Part shown: one piece after another, positions 43,191 to 51,893 of the stretch
Position numbering within the stretch: the stretch's first letter is position 1
Layout of the letters: every line of letters begins with the position of its first letter
Source of the DNA: Lysinibacillus sphaericus
GTDB lineage: Bacteria > Bacillota > Bacilli > Bacillales_A > Planococcaceae
Assembly (NCBI RefSeq): GCF_006864135.1
Contig: NZ_SADV01000006.1
Span: 186,001-250,000 of the forward strand
Direction of reading: 5' to 3'
Length of the DNA: 64,000 nucleotides
The notes under the pieces: model-generated
Told to the model about the DNA's origin: nothing
Databases searched by the model: none
What the model saw: the letters and a program-made list of their open reading frames with translations, nothing else
Made by a program: the position numbers and the translations under genes

Positions 43191-43275
43191 TAACTGAAAA
43201 TTATGCATTTTAAATATTTAGTTTTCCCCTACACTTTTTATACACTAAAAAAAACAAACAAAGGGGCTTATAAAC

Positions 43276-44373
43276 ATGGAAAAAATCATACTTAAAAATA
43301 TTATTAAAACATATGATGGCGGTGTAACAGCTGTATCTGACTTTAATTTAACAATTCAAGATCGAGAGTTTATTGCACTTGTCGGGCCTTCAGGTTGTGG
43401 GAAATCGACAACATTACGAATGATTGCCGGCTTAGAGGAAATTTCGTCTGGGGAATTTTTAATAGATGGCAAGAAAATGAACAATGTGCCTTCTAAGGAT
43501 CGAGATATTGCGATGGTTTTCCAAAACTACGCACTATATCCACATATGACTGTATACGATAATATGGCATTTGGCTTAAAGCTTCGCAAGTTTTCTAAGC
43601 AGGAAATAAAAGAGCGTGTCCACAATGCAGCTGCAATTCTCGATTTAGAAAAGTATTTAGATCGCAAGCCGAAAGCTCTATCAGGTGGCCAGCGTCAACG
43701 TGTGGCACTCGGTCGAGCCATCGTCCGCGATGCAAATATTTTCTTAATGGATGAGCCTCTATCCAATTTAGATGCAAAGCTTCGCGTTCAAATGCGCGCT
43801 GAAATAACAAAGCTTCACCAACGATTAAAAACGACTACTATTTATGTAACACACGATCAAACAGAAGCGATGACAATGGCCACTCGTCTCGTTGTAATGA
43901 AGGATGGTATAGTTCAACAAATTGGGACACCTGAAGAAGTATATGGAACACCAGAGAACAAATTTGTTGGTGGTTTTATCGGCTCACCATCCATGAACTT
44001 CTTTAAAGGAGTATTCCAAGAAAACGGGATTCAGATTGCTGATATTACACTAGCTATTCCAGCAGAAAAAAGTAAATTATTAAAAGAACGAGGTTATTTA
44101 CAAAAAGAACTGTTTCTTGGCATTCGACCAGAGCATATTTATGAAAAATCTTCTGTAAATCCTGAACCGTTCTTCACAGCTGTTGACGCGAATATTGAAG
44201 TATCCGAATTAACAGGTGCTGAGCTAATGTTACATGCCCAATTAAATGGTCAGCCTTATATCGCGCGGGTGAACTCCGATACAAAAATTACACAAGGTCA
44301 GGTCGCGCATCTACTATTTGACATGTCACGCATTCATTTCTTTGACTTAGAAACAGAGCAACGCATTCGCTAA
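43276..44373 (+). CDS. msmX: Sugar ABC transporter ATPase, MsmX/UgpC type
   Basis: 365 residues. Walker A GPSGCGKST, Q-loop FQNYALYPHMTV, signature LSGGQRQRVALGRAI, Walker B IFLMDEPLSNLDAKLR, switch His in VTHDQTEAMTMA, then OB/TOBE domains of the MalK/UgpC class (FIGSPSMNFF, GIRPEH). MsmX is known to be a shared ATPase for several CUT1-type sugar importers. The sugar importer genes at 51894-55416 have no ATPase of their own, so this protein is the likely energy source. AAAGGGGC precedes ATG 43276. Confidence 0.92.
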   Translation: MEKIILKNIIKTYDGGVTAVSDFNLTIQDREFIALVGPSGCGKSTTLRMIAGLEEISSGEFLIDGKKMNNVPSKDRDIAMVFQNYALYPHMTVYDNMAFGLKLRKFSKQEIKERVHNAAAILDLEKYLDRKPKALSGGQRQRVALGRAIVRDANIFLMDEPLSNLDAKLRVQMRAEITKLHQRLKTTTIYVTHDQTEAMTMATRLVVMKDGIVQQIGTPEEVYGTPENKFVGGFIGSPSMNFFKGVFQENGIQIADITLAIPAEKSKLLKERGYLQKELFLGIRPEHIYEKSSVNPEPFFTAVDANIEVSELTGAELMLHAQLNGQPYIARVNSDTKITQGQVAHLLFDMSRIHFFDLETEQRIR

Positions 44374-44390
44374 GGTTAGATATTACGGGA

Positions 44391-44600
44391 GCGGAAAGGC
44401 GTTCAAATGGGATGTTAGCCTAAAATCATCGCATCTTTGCGATAACGGCTAACTTACCTGCATCGATAAAAATAGTTCAGGGCAGTACCGAAATGACCGA
44501 TTTCGTGTCGACCCTTGCTGTCGCTACGTTAGCACCGCGCTTTCGCACAAAAAACATCTGCAGGCATAAGCACAGTATACTCCTTCCCTTCCTAGGGAAA
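44391..44600. repeat. Composite intergenic repeat after msmX
   Basis: GC-richer stretch with GTTAGCCTAAAATCATCGC / GCGATAACGGCTAAC as an inverted pair and GCTTTCGCACAAAAAACATCTG near the end, similar to inner parts of the type A and B repeats. No gene. Confidence 0.5.
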
Positions 44601-44625
44601 CCTACGTTATCCTTTAAAAATAGAA

Positions 44626-44663
44626 AAAGGCAGTAAACAAACGTTCATTTGTTTACTGCCTTT
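44626..44663. terminator. Bidirectional terminator between msmX and the sugar operon
   Basis: AAAGGCAGTAAACAAA pairs perfectly over 16 bp with TTTGTTTACTGCCTTT around a 6-nt loop. It lies right at the end of the minus-strand ROK gene. Confidence 0.92.
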
Positions 44664-44665
44664 CG

Positions 44666-45541
44666 TTATTTTATCGCTGCTCCGTAAAGACCCGCTTCAC
44701 CTTTATGAATGCTGCTTTCAATGATTTGTTCTTTCCCTGCAAAAGGTGTCCCTACAAAACGCTGCTGAATCGCTTCTTTAATAGAATCAATGATTTTAGG
44801 ATGATGATTAAAAAAGCCTCCTCCTAAAACGATACAATGTGGATCAAGCAGTAATATTATTTGCTGCAACTGTTTCTCTACCGATTGGACTAATGGCTCC
44901 AAAATCTTATCGACGATAGAATTCCCATTATAGTAAAGTTCCATCATATCCTTCAATACTATCTCAGAATCACCGAGTAGCTTTCTCCCTAATGTTTCAA
45001 TTGCCGGGCCAGCAACACTCTCTTCTAGTGTAGTTCCGTCATTATCGACAATACTAAAGCCAATTTCACCAGCTAGTCCGGTTCCCCTTAAAAATTCACT
45101 ATTAACAACCGTACAGCAAGAAATACCGGTGCTTAATGTAACATAAACCATTGTTTCTTTGGAGAACTTTCTAGCTCGGTATTCTCCCCATGTTGCTATA
45201 TACACATCGTTGTCCATTTTAATATGAGCATGTGGAAACACTTCAGTTAAACGCATACAAATCGGAAAGTTCTCCCAAGGTATATTATTTTGATACACCG
45301 CGATACCTTGTTCAATATCAACGATACCAGGCACACCAATAGATACCTTAGAAATTTCTTTAAACGTAATTTCCTTTTCTGCACATAGCTTTGCAAAGCT
45401 ATCAATCAAACAAGCAAATAAAGTTTCTCGATTTGTGTTATCACTAGCCACTTCTTTTGTGCTCAATAATTGCTGATTTATATCGAACAAAGCCGCGGCT
45501 AATTTTGTTCCACCTACGTCTGCTGCTAAAATGTAACTCAT
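44666..45541 (-). CDS. ROK-family sugar kinase (candidate N-acetylhexosamine kinase)
   Basis: 291 residues from ATG 45541 with GGTGA upstream. ROK fold: ADVGGTKLAAALFD (phosphate 1), SIGVPGIVD, the catalytic DNDVYIATWGE with Asp in motif NDV, TLSTGISC, GEIGFS and adenosine motif VLGGGF. It lacks the Cys-rich zinc motif seen in most ROK kinases (the region reads VDNDGTTLEESVAG). In this operon it would phosphorylate the free amino sugar brought in by the ABC importer. Last gene of the cluster, after a short repeat. It has no DNA-binding domain, so it is not a NagC-type repressor. Confidence 0.88.
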   Translation of the reverse strand: MSYILAADVGGTKLAAALFDINQQLLSTKEVASDNTNRETLFACLIDSFAKLCAEKEITFKEISKVSIGVPGIVDIEQGIAVYQNNIPWENFPICMRLTEVFPHAHIKMDNDVYIATWGEYRARKFSKETMVYVTLSTGISCCTVVNSEFLRGTGLAGEIGFSIVDNDGTTLEESVAGPAIETLGRKLLGDSEIVLKDMMELYYNGNSIVDKILEPLVQSVEKQLQQIILLLDPHCIVLGGGFFNHHPKIIDSIKEAIQQRFVGTPFAGKEQIIESSIHKGEAGLYGAAIK

Positions 45542-45571
45542 TTTTTCACCGCCAATTTTCTTATCCCGCAT

Positions 45572-45640
45572 TAACTACCAGTAGTGTCCTTATTGATTCG
45601 GGACAACAGGATGTTCATTTCACAGTAACGTTTACCTCTT
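45572..45640. repeat. Short intergenic repeat fragment between SIS and ROK genes
   Basis: CTACCAGTAGTGTCC, TTGATTCGGGACAACAGGATGTTC resembles CTGCCAGTAAATGTTC, AGTTCGAGACAATAGG in the 51747-51885 repeat. Lies within the catabolic cluster. Confidence 0.45.
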
Positions 45641-45670
45641 TATTATTCACTGAGTGAAGTGATTCATTTT

Positions 45671-46684
45671 TTAAAGGCTTACGACTTGCGTCAAATTACG
45701 TGGTTTATCTGGATCATAGCCTTTGTATATTGCACGTTGATATGCTAACAATTGGAAATATGGAACTACTTCAACAAGGCGATTCAAGTCATCTATTTCT
45801 TCTGAAAGTCTAATGATTAAATCTGCTTCCAAGTCTGCTAAAGCTATACCAATTACACCAACAAAACCACCAAGCTTTTGAATATCCTTTATTAATGCTT
45901 GATCGAAGTCCTTCGTTTCTTTTTGTGTAAATAAAATAATGACAGTCTCTTTATCTACAATAGAAATTGGACCGTGGCGGAATTCTAAATTCGAATAGCT
46001 TTCACATTCTGTTTGTGTCATTTCCTTTAGCTTTAATGTCGCTTCTTTAGCTAATCCGTTATAAGCACCTGACCCTAAAAAGATAAAACGTTTTTTCGTT
46101 AAATCCTCTGTCACTTGCTTTAACTGCTCGCCATTGCCTAATGCTATTTTAACAAGTGCAGGAATTTTTTCTAATTGGTTCATCCATTCAACACGTTGAC
46201 TAATTTTTGCCGCATATAGTTGAAGAGCATATAACATATTAGAAAATGATTGCGTCATGACAACACTTTTCTCTGAAATATCGTTTAAGGCAATCACTTC
46301 ATCTGCTACTTCAGCCATTGGTGTATCACCATTACACGTAACTGCCATTGTACGTATATTCTCTGCTCCGTTCAAATGCTCCAATGCCATAATAATTTCA
46401 GAAGTTGTTCCTGAGCGTGAAATACCGATAATATTATACTTTTTATTTGATAGAATGTGAGTATCCGTGTGTAAAAATAGCTCAGATGCTGGGACTGCTA
46501 CTGCTACTTCTCCTGTTGCCGATTGGTAATAACGTGCAGCTGCGATTGCTAAATAATATGATGTCCCACATCCTGTGAAAAGAGCTATGTCTACAGCCTC
46601 TTCATTGAACGTAAGCGACTGAACAATCTCTTTTGTTTTACCTAATTGTTGAGCTTGTTTCATAATCTCATTATACGTGTGCAT
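45671..46684 (-). CDS. SIS-domain amino-sugar phosphate isomerase/deaminase (AgaS-like)
   Basis: 337 residues with two SIS domains: FTGCGTSYYLAIAAARYY and GISRSGTTSEIIMALE in the first, FLGSGAYNGLAKEATLKLKEMTQTECESYSNLEFRHGP in the second, ending YDPDKPRNLTQVVSL as in GlmS and AgaS proteins. It lacks the GlmS glutaminase domain. In AgaS the product is tagatose-6-phosphate from galactosamine-6-phosphate; FrlB-type deglycases share the fold. The flanking kinase and aldolase favour the AgaS reading. Lies 11 bp after the PfkB gene. Confidence 0.87.
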   Translation of the reverse strand: MHTYNEIMKQAQQLGKTKEIVQSLTFNEEAVDIALFTGCGTSYYLAIAAARYYQSATGEVAVAVPASELFLHTDTHILSNKKYNIIGISRSGTTSEIIMALEHLNGAENIRTMAVTCNGDTPMAEVADEVIALNDISEKSVVMTQSFSNMLYALQLYAAKISQRVEWMNQLEKIPALVKIALGNGEQLKQVTEDLTKKRFIFLGSGAYNGLAKEATLKLKEMTQTECESYSNLEFRHGPISIVDKETVIILFTQKETKDFDQALIKDIQKLGGFVGVIGIALADLEADLIIRLSEEIDDLNRLVEVVPYFQLLAYQRAIYKGYDPDKPRNLTQVVSL

Positions 46685-46695
46685 AAATAAAACCC

Positions 46696-47634
46696 CTATC
46701 TCTCTTTAATTTTAGTTATTTGTAGCTCTTTTATGAGACTTTGAACAGTCTCCTTTTGTACTTTCGCAATTTCTTTTTCACCTGCATTTGCAGAGCCACA
46801 TGCAACGGCCCATTTATATGCCTCCGTACAGTCCACACCTTCTGAAAGCTTATAGACAAGGCCTCCTAAAAACGCATCACCGCTACCAACTGTATTTATA
46901 ACATTAATTTTCGGTGCATTTACTTGGTAAACCCCTAAACGATTAACAAATAAAGCCCCTTTTTCGCCCAACGAAAAACATACATGCTCAATTCCTAAAT
47001 CCTGTATTTTTTCACCAGCTTGAATGAAGTCGTCTTGCGCTTTAACCTGTTTCCCGATTAATTGAATAATTTCATCCTCATTAGGTTTAATGATAAAAGG
47101 TATTGCTTCAACGCCTTGCTTCAAAGCTTCTCCGCTCGTATCGAGAGCAACCCGAACACCTTTTTGTTTTAATAATCGAATAATCATTCCATAAGCAGCC
47201 ATTGGTATACCTTTAGGTAGACTTCCTGAAAGCACGAAATATTCAGAACACTCCGCTTGAGCTTTAATCCATTTCAGCATTTCTTGCCATTCATGCTCGT
47301 AAATCATTGGTCCGTCTTCTAAAAGCTCGGTCATTTCCTTCGTTTGCTTATTTGAAACGGTTAGACAAATTCGACTTTCGCCCTCTATTTGAATAAACCC
47401 TGTTTGCATGTTTTCTTCCTTTAATAGTGCCTTTATTTTTTCCCCATTTAGTCCGCCAACGAAACCACCAATGACCACTTCACCACCGAGCGTTTGAATG
47501 ACACGGGCGACATTAATGCCTTTTCCTCCACCTTGCTGCAGCTTCTGCAATACTCGATTTGTCTTACCAAGCATTAAAGCATTCATTTCATATACTTGAT
47601 CAATGGCTGCATTTAAAGTTATCGTCGTAATCAT
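46696..47634 (-). CDS. PfkB-family sugar-phosphate kinase (tagatose-6-phosphate/1-phosphofructokinase type)
   Basis: 312 residues. PfkB ribokinase fold with substrate motif GGGKGINVARVIQTLGG near residue 35, SGSLPKGIP, KPNEDEI, and catalytic NTVGSGDAFLGG near residue 250 (Asp base). This is the LacC/FruK group, phosphorylating tagatose-6-phosphate or fructose-1-phosphate. No PTS fructose genes are nearby, whereas the aldolase and SIS protein are, so tagatose-6-phosphate is the better guess. Overlaps the aldolase gene by four bases. Confidence 0.9.
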   Translation of the reverse strand: MITTITLNAAIDQVYEMNALMLGKTNRVLQKLQQGGGKGINVARVIQTLGGEVVIGGFVGGLNGEKIKALLKEENMQTGFIQIEGESRICLTVSNKQTKEMTELLEDGPMIYEHEWQEMLKWIKAQAECSEYFVLSGSLPKGIPMAAYGMIIRLLKQKGVRVALDTSGEALKQGVEAIPFIIKPNEDEIIQLIGKQVKAQDDFIQAGEKIQDLGIEHVCFSLGEKGALFVNRLGVYQVNAPKINVINTVGSGDAFLGGLVYKLSEGVDCTEAYKWAVACGSANAGEKEIAKVQKETVQSLIKELQITKIKER

Positions 47635-48473
47635 TTTTGTAGCATCACAATCTTTTGCTCTACTAACTCAATTAATGCCTCTCGTGCAGGAAGAAAATAC
47701 TTTCTTGGATCATTTTCTGTCGGATTTTCTATAAAGAAGGCTCTTAATTGCTCGGCAAATAAATCTTTTAGCTCTGTTGAAAAATTCACTTTCGCAATAC
47801 CGTATTTTAAAGATTTACGTACGCTTTCTTCTGGTACACCTGATGCACCGTGCATAACTAATGGCACATTTGTAGCACGATGAATTTCCTGCAGTAGTTC
47901 GAATTGTAGCTGTGGTTCTTGTTTATACTTACCGTGTGCTGTGCCAAAAGCTGGCGCGAACGATTGGATACCTGTTTCTTTCACAAAGCGTTCAGCTAGT
48001 TTAGGATCAGTGAAAAAGGCCATTTTCTCGTCAACTGTTACATCATCTTCTACACCACCAATTGTTCCAAGCTCTGCTTCGACAGGCACATGAATTGCAC
48101 TTGCAGCATCTACAACTCTTTTCACAAGATTAATATTTTCCTCAAAGGGTAACGTAGAACCATCAATCATCACCGACGTATAGCCCGCTCGTAAACATTC
48201 CATTACAACTTTATAGGACTCACCGTGATCCAAATGTAGGGCTACTGGTACTTTTGCTTGCTCAGCAGCTGTTTTAGCAAGCGCCATCATATAATGCATT
48301 TCTACATATTTATAAGTGCTTGAAGTGGTTTGTAAAATAACAGGTGCACCTACCTTCTCTGCTCCTGCAATAACTGCTTTAATAATTTCCAAATTATGCG
48401 CTCCGAACGCACCAATTGCATAATTATTTCTATAAGCGTCTTCTAACATTTCATTCGTCGTCACTAATGGCAT
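47631..48473 (-). CDS. Class II ketose-bisphosphate aldolase (GatY/KbaY/FbaA type)
   Basis: 280 residues. Zinc ligands in VALHLDHGE, ELGTIGG, FGTAHGKYK and VMHGASG; phosphate site KVNFSTE. Splits tagatose-1,6-bisphosphate (or fructose-1,6-bisphosphate) to triose phosphates. The length and AELGTIGG segment fit the GatY/KbaY group. First gene of the downstream module; a good GAGGGAGG site precedes ATG 48473 and the 60 bp before it (TATACTATAAATTATACC) could hold its promoter. Confidence 0.9.
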   Translation of the reverse strand: MPLVTTNEMLEDAYRNNYAIGAFGAHNLEIIKAVIAGAEKVGAPVILQTTSSTYKYVEMHYMMALAKTAAEQAKVPVALHLDHGESYKVVMECLRAGYTSVMIDGSTLPFEENINLVKRVVDAASAIHVPVEAELGTIGGVEDDVTVDEKMAFFTDPKLAERFVKETGIQSFAPAFGTAHGKYKQEPQLQFELLQEIHRATNVPLVMHGASGVPEESVRKSLKYGIAKVNFSTELKDLFAEQLRAFFIENPTENDPRKYFLPAREALIELVEQKIVMLQK

Positions 48474-48616
48474 AATCGAGTTCCTCCCTCAATGGGTTGT
48501 TGGTATAATTTATAGTATAAAAATTCTGATAACTGATGAAACATTATTAAAAGGCAATTATGTCAATGAGTTTAAGATGTCTATACAGTAGGAACTCACC
48601 GACAAAACAAATGGAT

Positions 48617-48935
48617 GGATGGATTTCCGTTCTGACTGAGCACTTTCCAGAGGTGTCCGATTAGCAGTTTGGGCCAAAAGGGTGTTGGTTACGAAGCCGC
48701 TATCACAGGACACGATACTTTTTAGCCTTTGCTCCTTTATAAGTTTGTTGCAGGATCATCTCTGTGAATGCAAAGGAGTCGTTCAGTCTTGCACACCAAT
48801 CAAACTTAGCATGATACTCATTTTTTAACGATAAACGGAACTCTTCACGGCTTGCGCGAAAGCAAAGTGTCAGAACCAACATAAGCAGCAAAAGCACTCG
48901 ACCCTCAGCAAGTAGTCACCAGAAGCAGAAATCGC
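48617..48935. repeat. Composite intergenic repeat inside the sugar cluster (about 320 bp)
   Basis: Starts GGATTTCCGTTCTGACTGAGCACTTTCC (type A left arm), contains GTTGGTTACGAAGCC, TATCACAGGACACGA and TTTTTAGCCTTTGCTCC (core module), GGAGTCGTTCAGTC...CCAATCAAAC (right arm), then further GCGCGAAAGCAAAGTGTCAG. It separates the GntR gene from the aldolase gene. The small ORFs across it are not genes. Confidence 0.65.
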
Positions 48936-49029
48936 CCACACATTTAAAATGCCAACATGTACAAAGATTACTTTACCTTGGCCATTTTATTCTTTAACAT
49001 TATGAAACTCATAGATCGTAACTATGAGT

Positions 49030-49761
49030 TTAGTTTAATTCTGTATAAAACCGGCAGCGATCGCCTCTTACTATTGAAATGCAAAATTCGACTGGCTTTC
49101 CTGAAGTTTCGAATGCAGTACGTTCTAGTAATAAAGCGGGTTTTCCTGCCTCCGTTTTCAACAAATGTGCCTCATCTTTACTAATAAGAACAGGCTCGAA
49201 AGCTTCTTTTGCCCTTACAACGATAATGTCAAAACGTTGTGCTAATAAGCTATACAAGGAAGAGGAACTAACCTCATGTAATATTTCACTATCCTTGATG
49301 ATACTTTTTGGTAAAAATGATGATTCTAAAACAATCGGTTCATTATCTGCAAAACGTAAGCGCTTCATTTCAATGACTCGTTCATCTTCACCTAATTCAA
49401 GACTGTGTCTAACTTTTGTTGAAGGGAATACTTCCTGAATCTCAAGCACTTCATCTCTTGGATTTAAACCTTTTTCTTGAAGCACACGACTAAAACTATA
49501 AAAACCACCAAGCGATTGTTCAAACCTTGGCTTTGCAACAAAGGTTCCTTTCCCTTGAATACGGTATAGTTTTCCTTCTTGTACTAATTCTTCAATTGCT
49601 TTCTTTGCAGTATTTCGACTGACACGAAACATCTCCATCAATTGATTTTCAGAATCAATTTTATCCTCCGGCTTCCACTCTCCCGATTGAATCTTAGCAG
49701 ATAATCTTTGTTTCAATTGATGATATAGCGGGATTACACTAGCTTGATCTAACGGTTTCAT
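49030..49761 (-). CDS. GntR/HutC-family regulator with UTRA domain (NagR/DasR type)
   Basis: 243 residues. Winged helix at about 5-75 (VIPLYHQLKQRLSAKIQSGEW, DSENQLMEMFRVSRNTAKKAIEEL, IQGKGTFVAKP) and a UTRA ligand domain (FYSFSRVLQEKGL, MKRLRFADNEPIVLESSFLP, KPALLLERTAFETSGKPVEFC). This matches NagR/YvoA and DasR, which sense amino-sugar phosphates. It follows the deacetylase gene by 69 bp and probably represses the cluster until an amino-sugar-6-phosphate appears. Confidence 0.9.
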   Translation of the reverse strand: MKPLDQASVIPLYHQLKQRLSAKIQSGEWKPEDKIDSENQLMEMFRVSRNTAKKAIEELVQEGKLYRIQGKGTFVAKPRFEQSLGGFYSFSRVLQEKGLNPRDEVLEIQEVFPSTKVRHSLELGEDERVIEMKRLRFADNEPIVLESSFLPKSIIKDSEILHEVSSSSLYSLLAQRFDIIVVRAKEAFEPVLISKDEAHLLKTEAGKPALLLERTAFETSGKPVEFCISIVRGDRCRFYTELN

Positions 49762-49830
49762 CTCTACTCATCCTTCTCCTAGGTTTTGTTATCAATATAT
49801 CATCTAATCAAAAGGATGCCTATCGATATA

Positions 49831-51009
49831 TCAATTCTTTTCAAAGGCTAGATTCCCTAAGCAAAAGGTTTTCTCTATTTCCCCCTCAGCATTAAGCCAA
49901 ATAACATCTGCATCTTTCCCTACAGCAAGAGAGCCTTTACGATTGGAAACTCCTAAATGAATTGCTTGATTTAGAGAAACAAGACGAACTTGTTCGATTA
50001 GTGAAAGTGTCAGCCACTCTTCTATGTTTTTTCTTGCTGTATTCATAGTCAAAACACTTCCTGCTAAGGAGCCTGTTTTACGTTGAATACAGCGATTATC
50101 AAACACTTCTACTTCTTCGCCACCTAATGTATAAATACCGTCTGGCATGCCCTTTGCACGCATACCATCAGTAATGACAAGCATGCGATTCAAACCTTTC
50201 ATTTTACGAACCATCAACAGCAAATCTTTATGAAAATGTATATTGTCTGGAATCAGTTCAACATAGACATCATCTTCTAATAGCACTGCCCCTACAACAC
50301 CTGGATCGCGATGATGAATGCCTCTCATTCCATTAAATAGATGGGTTGCATGTGTAATACCAGCTCTTATGGCACCGATAGTCATATCATAAGTAGCATC
50401 GGAGTGACCAATAGATGCAATCACATCTTTACTTTTCAATGCCCGAAGTAATTCAAAATTCACATCTTCCTCTGGTGCAAATGTGACCAAGCGAATTAAT
50501 TGATTTGACTTGTCATATAAATCATTAAATTGCCTAGCATTTGGTTTTAAGATTGATTCCTCTGGCTGCGCTCCCTTTTTTAAGCGATTAATAAATGGAC
50601 CTTCCAGGTGAATTCCTAGCATTTCAGCTACCGCAGTAGGCTGTTCTTTGTTATAAAATGCAAGTGCTTCGATAGCAGCTTCAATTTCTGACATAGGACT
50701 TGTCGTCGTTGTTGCTAAAAAAGCGGTTACACCTTCGCTTGCTAAATATTTTGCGATTTGTGCATAATGAGCAGGGACGCCATCCATAAAGTCATGCCCT
50801 AAAGCACCATGTACATGTATATCAATCATCCCAGGGATAATATAGCCTTGTTGCTGACAATCAATAATATTGTCGGCAGAAGTCAACGGAGGGCAATTGT
50901 TCATTTCATCAATTGCTGCAATTTTCCCATCAACCATTTGTAAAAAACCATTCGTTAAAATGCCTTCTTCCATCACAATATTGGCATGAATGATCCATGT
51001 TTTGTTCAT
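49831..51009 (-). CDS. nagA: N-acetylglucosamine/galactosamine-6-phosphate deacetylase
   Basis: 392 residues of the amidohydrolase superfamily: metal motif DIHVHGALGHDFMDG near residue 62, catalytic HLEGPF near 132, ASIGHSDATY, THLFNGMRG and the catalytic Asp in LVITDGMRA. Removes acetate from N-acetyl-hexosamine-6-phosphate in the cytosol. The symbol reflects the family; in this gene setting the substrate may be the galactosamine form (AgaA-type). Starts within the last bases of the DUF624 gene (four-base overlap). Confidence 0.9.
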   Translation of the reverse strand: MNKTWIIHANIVMEEGILTNGFLQMVDGKIAAIDEMNNCPPLTSADNIIDCQQQGYIIPGMIDIHVHGALGHDFMDGVPAHYAQIAKYLASEGVTAFLATTTTSPMSEIEAAIEALAFYNKEQPTAVAEMLGIHLEGPFINRLKKGAQPEESILKPNARQFNDLYDKSNQLIRLVTFAPEEDVNFELLRALKSKDVIASIGHSDATYDMTIGAIRAGITHATHLFNGMRGIHHRDPGVVGAVLLEDDVYVELIPDNIHFHKDLLLMVRKMKGLNRMLVITDGMRAKGMPDGIYTLGGEEVEVFDNRCIQRKTGSLAGSVLTMNTARKNIEEWLTLSLIEQVRLVSLNQAIHLGVSNRKGSLAVGKDADVIWLNAEGEIEKTFCLGNLAFEKN

Positions 51010-51671
51010 GAAGTCACCCCTTCATTGGGATAATGTTCTGCTTTTATTTGTGCTTCAGCTTCCGTTTTCTTTTTGAAAATATGCGATGACATCCAAGATA
51101 AAAATAAAGCTGTTAAACTAACGCCGAAAAACGGCAATAATCCTGGAATCCAACTAAAAATGCGATATAATATGGCCATCCCTACAATAGAGCCAATCAT
51201 TTGAAGTGGATATGCTACGCTAAATAATATCGAAACAGCAAAGTAACGGATAGGTGGTAGCTCATAATGAGCGTATATTTGGAAAATATTCAATACCATA
51301 ATGCAAAATAGACTACTAATCGTCACAAATAAGGTAAGCAATAGTAAACCTGTCACCCCATGAAACGATGAAATTATTTGGAAATTAATTGTTAAAAAGT
51401 AACCGATACTTAAAATGATAATGCCTATTTTATTCGATGAAATAAACTCTATTTTATATGTCTTCCAATATGTTTTGACAAGTAGTTTTAAATCGTCCTC
51501 CCCTTGCAATCTTTTACGTAATGTTGTAAACATAGCAACAGTTGCGGGAGTAATCCCGAATAAAACAAGTCCAAGTAAGGTTAAGCCAATCCACATTAAC
51601 TGTAACACTGCCAACAATGTTATTAATTCAACTGTCCAGTATAATTTCCCTTTCCATCCTTCAAATTTCAT
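51006..51671 (-). CDS. DUF624 (YesL-type) membrane protein
   Basis: 221 residues with about five membrane segments (20-45, 75-95, 105-130, 145-165, 175-195) and the DUF624 start LLAVLQLMWIGLTLLGLVLFGITPATVAMF. YesL-like proteins occur next to LplABC-type sugar importers in Bacillales, as here; function unknown. Translationally coupled to the deacetylase gene. Confidence 0.85.
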   Translation of the reverse strand: MKFEGWKGKLYWTVELITLLAVLQLMWIGLTLLGLVLFGITPATVAMFTTLRKRLQGEDDLKLLVKTYWKTYKIEFISSNKIGIIILSIGYFLTINFQIISSFHGVTGLLLLTLFVTISSLFCIMVLNIFQIYAHYELPPIRYFAVSILFSVAYPLQMIGSIVGMAILYRIFSWIPGLLPFFGVSLTALFLSWMSSHIFKKKTEAEAQIKAEHYPNEGVTS

Positions 51672-51746
51672 TTACTTTGCCTCCCTACACTAGAAATCCA
51701 TGCACGACTAAAGTCGCCGCTATGTCTCATTCTTATCTCATATTAA

Positions 51747-51885
51747 CTGGCAGTAAGGCATCCGCATAAAAAAGAATGAGTACGTTGAAGCACAACTGCC
51801 AGTAAATGTTCGATTAGTTCGAGACAATAGGTTGTTGGTCACACAAGCGTTGTCATAGGAAGTAGCGTTTTAGCCCGTGTTCTTT
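51747..51885. repeat. Composite intergenic repeat between binding-protein and DUF624 genes
   Basis: CTGGCAGTAAGG and CTGCCAGTAAATG flank a short segment, followed by GTTGTTGGTCACACAAGCG, TTGTCATAGGAAGTAGC and TTTTAGCCCGTGTTCTTTGG, the same core module as in the type A and B repeats. Confidence 0.6.
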
Positions 51886-51893
51886 GGTACACT

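Noticed and set aside
44666-45541. NagC/XylR-type ROK repressor
   Set aside because: There is no N-terminal helix-turn-helix; the protein begins directly with the phosphate-binding ADVGGTK motif.
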